In this document: one piece after another, positions 32,237 to 35,507 of the stretch
How positions within the stretch are numbered: position 1 is the first letter of the stretch
How the letters are laid out: every line of letters starts with the position of its first letter
Assembly: GCA_028279065.1 (NCBI GenBank)
Contig: JANQSY010000116.1
Span: 1 to 35,507, forward strand
Length of the DNA: 35,507 nucleotides
Direction: 5' to 3'
DNA from: Cytophagales bacterium
GTDB taxonomy: Bacteria; Bacteroidota; Bacteroidia; Cytophagales; CCMP332
Notes under the pieces: generated by a model
The model's database searches: none
What the model saw: only the letters and a program-made list of their open reading frames with translations
What the model was told of the DNA's origin: nothing
Position numbers and translations under genes: made by a program

Positions 32237-32806
32237 ATGATAATCGGCGACCAAATTAAGCTAATACTTGGCTCCTCTTCCCCCAGGAGATCCGAAATTC
32301 TTCGTATGAGCGGTTTGGAATTTGAACAACGCAAATACCCTTTTAGGGAAGAACCGCCGGCTTTGGATCCCATTGACGTTCCTGAATTCCTTGCCAGGGA
32401 CAAATCGATACAGGTCAATGATCTTCAGGACGATGAGGTTCTTCTAACAGCCGACACCCTGGTTTCTTTGGATGGAAGGATCATTGGAAAACCAGGGGAC
32501 AAAGCAGAAGCCTACACCATTCTGGAGCGATTATCGGGAAGAACACATGAGGTGATAACGGGTGTGGCATTGAGGAGATCCGAAAACCTTAAAAGTTTCA
32601 GGACAAAAACAGAGGTCAGCTTTGATACAATTAGCCCAAACGAGATCAAAGAGTACATCGAAAGGTTCAATCCCCTGGATAAAGCTGGTGCTTATGGAAT
32701 CCAGGAAGGAATTGGCCTGACCCATATTGGGAGGATCAATGGATGCTTTTTCAATGTCATGGGCCTTCCGATGAGGGATCTGTTCAGGGCACTTAAGGAG
32801 TTCTAG
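32237..32806 (+). CDS. maf: Maf-like nucleoside triphosphate pyrophosphatase
   Basis: A 189-residue cytosolic enzyme that hydrolyses nucleoside triphosphates, in this family often dTTP/UTP or modified pyrimidines, to monophosphates. Signatures: L-G-S-S-S-P-R-R-S-E-I-L near the N-terminus, T-A-D-T-L-V-S-L-D-G-R-I-I-G-K-P, and D-K-A-G-A-Y-G-I-Q-E-G-I-G. The ATG at 32237 is chosen because it sits directly before the conserved start and gives normal length; an upstream TTG at 32162 would add 25 unlikely residues. The stop overlaps the convergent gpsA stop within the palindrome CTAG. Confidence 0.95.
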   Translation: MIIGDQIKLILGSSSPRRSEILRMSGLEFEQRKYPFREEPPALDPIDVPEFLARDKSIQVNDLQDDEVLLTADTLVSLDGRIIGKPGDKAEAYTILERLSGRTHEVITGVALRRSENLKSFRTKTEVSFDTISPNEIKEYIERFNPLDKAGAYGIQEGIGLTHIGRINGCFFNVMGLPMRDLFRALKEF

Positions 32807-33810
32807 CTAAGTCTTTCCTTGAGTATCTGGACCTCTATTGCAGGAGAGATCTTTTCATACAAGACATGATAAACAAAATTCACCACAGGTAGATCAAGCC
32901 CAAGTTCTTCGCCCATTTTATGAATGCTTTTCACACCATAGTAACCTTCTGCGATCTGATTCATTTCCATCATTGCAGAACGAACGCTATAACCTCGGCC
33001 GACCATGGTACCCAGGGTTCGGTTTCTGGAAAACTGCGAATAGGCCGTGACCAGGATATCACCAAGGTAAGCCGAATCAACAAGGTTCCTTTCTTTGGGT
33101 TGGACCTTTGAAAGGAAATAGGTGATCTCGTCGACAGCATTCGAAACCAGGACCGCCTGGAAGTTATCTCCAAAATTTTGGGCATGAACAATCCCGGATG
33201 CTATAGCTACTATGTTCTTCATAACCGCAGCATATTCAACCCCAAGTAAGTCAGGATTTGTCTTGCAGGCTATGAAAAAACCCGAGAGAAGATCCGCGAT
33301 GGATTCTGTGAGCTCTTTGTTCGGGCCCGCAGCCGTCAAATAAGATTGTTTTTCAAGAGCAACCTCTTCGGCATGGCATGGCCCGGCAATTACCGCCTGG
33401 TCCCGATAGGGTATTTCGAATACCCGATTTAGATATTCGGAAACCGTTAGGTCCATTTCAGGGATCATTCCCTTAACTGCTGAGGCATGATACTTTCCCT
33501 GCAGTTCCTGTTTTGGTATGGATTCGAAAACCTCATGAACAAATGCGGAAGGAACTGCAATGATCACCAGTTCAGCTCCCTTCAGTGCTTTGGAAATATT
33601 TGAAGTGGGTTTGATCTTGGAAAGAGGGAACTTCACATCTCTGAGGTGCTTTGGATTGAATTTGAGGGCCTTAAGCTGTTTGACTGCCTCTGGATCCCTG
33701 AACCACCACTTGATTTTGGCATTGGACTGGGAAGAAAGGATCTTCACGAGTGCGGTGCCCCAACTGCCACTCCCAATGACGGAGACGTTCTTTATTTCTG
33801 GTTTAGCCAA
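32803..33810 (-). CDS. gpsA: Glycerol-3-phosphate dehydrogenase, NAD(P)-dependent
   Basis: Reduces dihydroxyacetone phosphate to sn-glycerol 3-phosphate, the backbone for phospholipids. 335 residues. N-terminal Rossmann motif V-I-G-S-G-S-W-G-T-A-L (about 10-20), then V-K-G-M and A-G-P-C-H-A-E-E-V-A, and the C-terminal catalytic block E-Y-A-A-V-M-K-N-I-V-A-I-A-S-G, followed by R-N-R-T-L-G. It begins 5 bases after the efflux adaptor gene on the same strand, so it is probably transcribed with the efflux genes, though the functions are unrelated. It overlaps maf by 4 bases at the 3' end. Confidence 0.96.
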   Translation of the reverse strand: MAKPEIKNVSVIGSGSWGTALVKILSSQSNAKIKWWFRDPEAVKQLKALKFNPKHLRDVKFPLSKIKPTSNISKALKGAELVIIAVPSAFVHEVFESIPKQELQGKYHASAVKGMIPEMDLTVSEYLNRVFEIPYRDQAVIAGPCHAEEVALEKQSYLTAAGPNKELTESIADLLSGFFIACKTNPDLLGVEYAAVMKNIVAIASGIVHAQNFGDNFQAVLVSNAVDEITYFLSKVQPKERNLVDSAYLGDILVTAYSQFSRNRTLGTMVGRGYSVRSAMMEMNQIAEGYYGVKSIHKMGEELGLDLPVVNFVYHVLYEKISPAIEVQILKERLS

Positions 33811-33815
33811 TGTTC

Positions 33816-35231
33816 TTAATCATCGGATGATTTTCTTCTTCTTCGACGTCCTCCCTCCTTGTCTTCCTCCTGAATGATCACTTTATCCCCATCCTCAAGC
33901 TTTTTAGAGATAGCTAGATACGGTCCGGAGACCAATTGATACCCCTCTTTCAACCCTTCAATTATCTCGATATGATTGAAGTCGCTTATTCCTGTCTCAA
34001 CCGGGACCATTCTCACCGTAGACTCTTGAGGAGAATAAACAAACACAACCTCTTCGGTTTTTTCTTCATCCCCACTTTTTGCTTTGGATCTTTTTGGCTT
34101 TTCTCCATCCTCATCATCTCCGTCTTCCTCATCCCCATTCTTCCTTTTATCACCTCCTGATTGATCACGGGTTGTTACCGAAATTAACGGTGCTACAATT
34201 ATGTCCGATTTCCGGTTAGTGATGATATCAACAGAGGCGGTCATTCCAGGTTTAAAAGGGAAAGGATTTTCATCAGTGATCAAATGCTCATAGGAGCTGT
34301 TCAGGATCTTGATCCTGACCTCAAATTCGGTTATTGCATCCGAGCTGTTGGTCTGCTCCACTGTTGGGGAGTTGGCTATCAAGGTGACTATTCCAAGGAA
34401 CTTCTCATCTTTTCCCGAATATGCATCAACTTCTATCTCTGCCGTATCACCGAGGGAGATCCTTATGATATCGTTTTCATTAACATCCACTCTCACCTCC
34501 ATATTACTAAGATCAGCCATTCGGAATAGTTCCGTTCCCATCATCTGAGAGGTTCCCAATACCCTTTCCCCTTTCTCAACCGTGAGTTTGGAAATGATCC
34601 CGTCTTCTGGGGCCACAATTGTGGTCTTCCTTAAGTTTTCCCTTGCATTTTTAACACCGGCCTGGGCATTGATATAGGTATATCTGGCCGCATCCACATT
34701 CTTTTTGTCCCCTTCCAGGTTTTGTTCGGCCACCTTGTAATCTGCCTCAGCCTGCTCATACTCCGAAACCGCCAGAACCTTTTGTTCAAAAAGATCTTTT
34801 GACCGTTTGAAATTCTGCTCGGCCTGATAAAATCTCGCCTTGCTCTGCGCAAGATTCGCTTCAGCCTGGGAAAGCCTAGCCCTGGCATTGTTTGCATTGG
34901 CCTCAGCCTGGTCTACCGCAAATACATAGTTATCAGGACGGATCTTGACAAGGACATCATCAAGAGAAACAGAGTCCCCCTCCTTAATATTTAACTCTAT
35001 GATCTCCCCGGAAACTTCCGGGCTTACCTTGATCTCAACTTCCGGTTGTACTTTGCCCGAGGCACCTACCTTTTCGACTATGGTCCCTTTTTCGATCTTG
35101 GCCAGCTCAACTTCAGTGGATTTTCCCCCTCCGAACCATCCCATTTGTTTACCAACAACAGCAAGAATAACCAATACGATGGCCAACCCGCCCAAATACA
35201 CCAGCAGGCGGTTAGTAGAAATTTTCTTCAT
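33816..35231 (-). CDS. Periplasmic adaptor (membrane fusion) protein of an efflux system
   Basis: A 471-residue adaptor of the HlyD/MacA type. An N-terminal membrane anchor (about 8-27) is followed by a biotinyl-lipoyl-like domain (S-P-E-V-S-G-E-I-I-E-L-N-I-K-E-G-D-S-V) and a long coiled-coil hairpin of Ala/Gln/Asn heptads (about 105-190). The second half-lipoyl motif and beta-barrel domain come next (I-V-A-P-E-D-G-I-I-S-K-L-T-V-E-K-G-E). An unusual insert of about 40 residues (355-394), almost all Asp, Glu, Lys, Gly, interrupts the C-terminal domain, and the end is an Arg-rich tail. It follows the TolC-type gene by 12 bases; the matching inner-membrane transporter is not in the window. Confidence 0.94.
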   Translation of the reverse strand: MKKISTNRLLVYLGGLAIVLVILAVVGKQMGWFGGGKSTEVELAKIEKGTIVEKVGASGKVQPEVEIKVSPEVSGEIIELNIKEGDSVSLDDVLVKIRPDNYVFAVDQAEANANNARARLSQAEANLAQSKARFYQAEQNFKRSKDLFEQKVLAVSEYEQAEADYKVAEQNLEGDKKNVDAARYTYINAQAGVKNARENLRKTTIVAPEDGIISKLTVEKGERVLGTSQMMGTELFRMADLSNMEVRVDVNENDIIRISLGDTAEIEVDAYSGKDEKFLGIVTLIANSPTVEQTNSSDAITEFEVRIKILNSSYEHLITDENPFPFKPGMTASVDIITNRKSDIIVAPLISVTTRDQSGGDKRKNGDEEDGDDEDGEKPKRSKAKSGDEEKTEEVVFVYSPQESTVRMVPVETGISDFNHIEIIEGLKEGYQLVSGPYLAISKKLEDGDKVIIQEEDKEGGRRRRRKSSDD

Positions 35232-35243
35232 TCTAATGAAATA

Positions 35244-35400
35244 CTAATACAGGGGCTTACCCTGATAAAAGTCCAGGATTTTTCTTTTAAATATCAAATC
35301 ATATTTTGACCTGACAAAATCTGATTTGGCAGCATTCAGATTATTTGCCTGAACCTGGTAGTCTACAGAGTTGGCTGCGCCCAGGGTATATTCCCATAAT
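35244..35400 (-). pseudogene. C-terminal fragment of a TolC-family outer-membrane efflux protein
   Basis: The frame read on the minus strand ends E-Y-T-L-G-A-A-N-S-V-D-Y-Q-V-Q, then A-A-K-S-D-F-V-R-S-K-Y-D-L-I-F-K-R-K-I-L-D-F-Y-Q-G-K-P-L-Y and a TAG at 35244-35246. This is the typical C-terminus of TolC-family proteins. Upstream of about 35400 the same frame no longer looks like TolC and meets a TGA at 35478-35480; the other two frames are also closed between there and the edge. The gene is therefore either broken, or the last 100 bases are a join to other DNA. The gene is directly upstream of the adaptor gene, as expected for a real efflux operon. Confidence 0.7.
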
Positions 35401-35404
35401 ATAC
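35386..35404. repeat. Short inverted repeat at the TolC break point
   Basis: GTATATT (35386-35392) and AATATAC (35398-35404) are perfect 7-base inverted arms around CCCAT. They lie exactly where TolC similarity is lost. They could mark a fold-back chimera in the assembly, a rearrangement end, or chance. Confidence 0.5.
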
Positions 35405-35507
35405 GCTGAGAATGAAACAGTAAAGGATCATTAAATACGCGAGGAAGGAATATACTTAAAATGGCTATGATGAGCCATCACTTGATAAGAAAGTGTATAC
35501 GACAACG

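Noticed and set aside
1-35507. CRISPR arrays, tRNA, rRNA, phage or complete insertion sequences
   Set aside because: No regularly spaced repeats, cloverleaf-type sequences, transposase or phage structural genes were recognised on reading both strands; a tRNA scan and covariance-model search were not possible here.

Overview
The window looks like chromosomal DNA of a free-living, probably marine or soil Bacteroidota (Cytophagales or a related group). The evidence is: Bacteroidota-type FtsX permeases, a C-terminal type IX secretion tail on a nuclease, a periplasmic beta-propeller (Reg_prop/Y_Y_Y) sensor kinase, many Ala-Gln/Gly-Gln signal-peptide cleavage sites, and promoters resembling TTTG-N19/20-TAnnTTTG. 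This assignment is inference from gene content; no rRNA or tRNA gene is present. Coding density is high. The longest non-coding stretch is about 140 bases, so there is no large empty region. I saw no CRISPR array, phage or complete insertion sequence.

Layout. (1) Positions 1-2960, minus strand: a tight four-gene operon, egtB-egtD-DUF427-unknown protein, for ergothioneine synthesis; the last gene runs off the left edge. (2) 3045-6700, minus: an FtsX-type permease without an ATPase and an AI-2E-family membrane protein. (3) 6840-8710: a solitary periplasmic amino-acid binding protein, divergent from a trans-3-hydroxy-L-proline dehydratase. (4) 8703-15730, minus: a two-component system (propeller sensor kinase plus NarL-type response regulator) and, upstream, a three-gene operon of exported proteins, two of them propellers. 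The promoter regions of the regulator and of the exported operon share the same architecture: TACCCC-N4-GGGG abutting ATTG, then N19/20 and a -7-like nnnnTTTG. This is the most interesting signal in the window and suggests one regulon. (5) 15822-20511: a DUF2461 protein, a haem c/copper-monooxygenase-like lipoprotein, a SnoaL-like lipoprotein, an outer-membrane barrel and three small membrane proteins of unknown function. (6) 20545-26634, minus: secreted endonuclease I, outer-membrane protein, fatty-acid desaturase, ECF sigma factor, bestrophin-like channel, Na+/Ca2+ antiporter and a DUF2911 protein.

(7) 26810-31506, plus: a compact overlapping operon giving the complete trans-4-hydroxy-L-proline to 2-oxoglutarate pathway (deaminase, 2-oxoglutarate-semialdehyde dehydrogenase, 4-hydroxyproline epimerase, FAD-dependent D-hydroxyproline dehydrogenase). 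With the dehydratase of region 3, the organism appears able to use both collagen hydroxyprolines. (8) 31496-35507: an exported DnaJ-like zinc-finger protein, Maf, GpsA, an efflux adaptor and the C-terminal end of a TolC-family protein. The TolC homology stops abruptly near 35400, close to the right edge.
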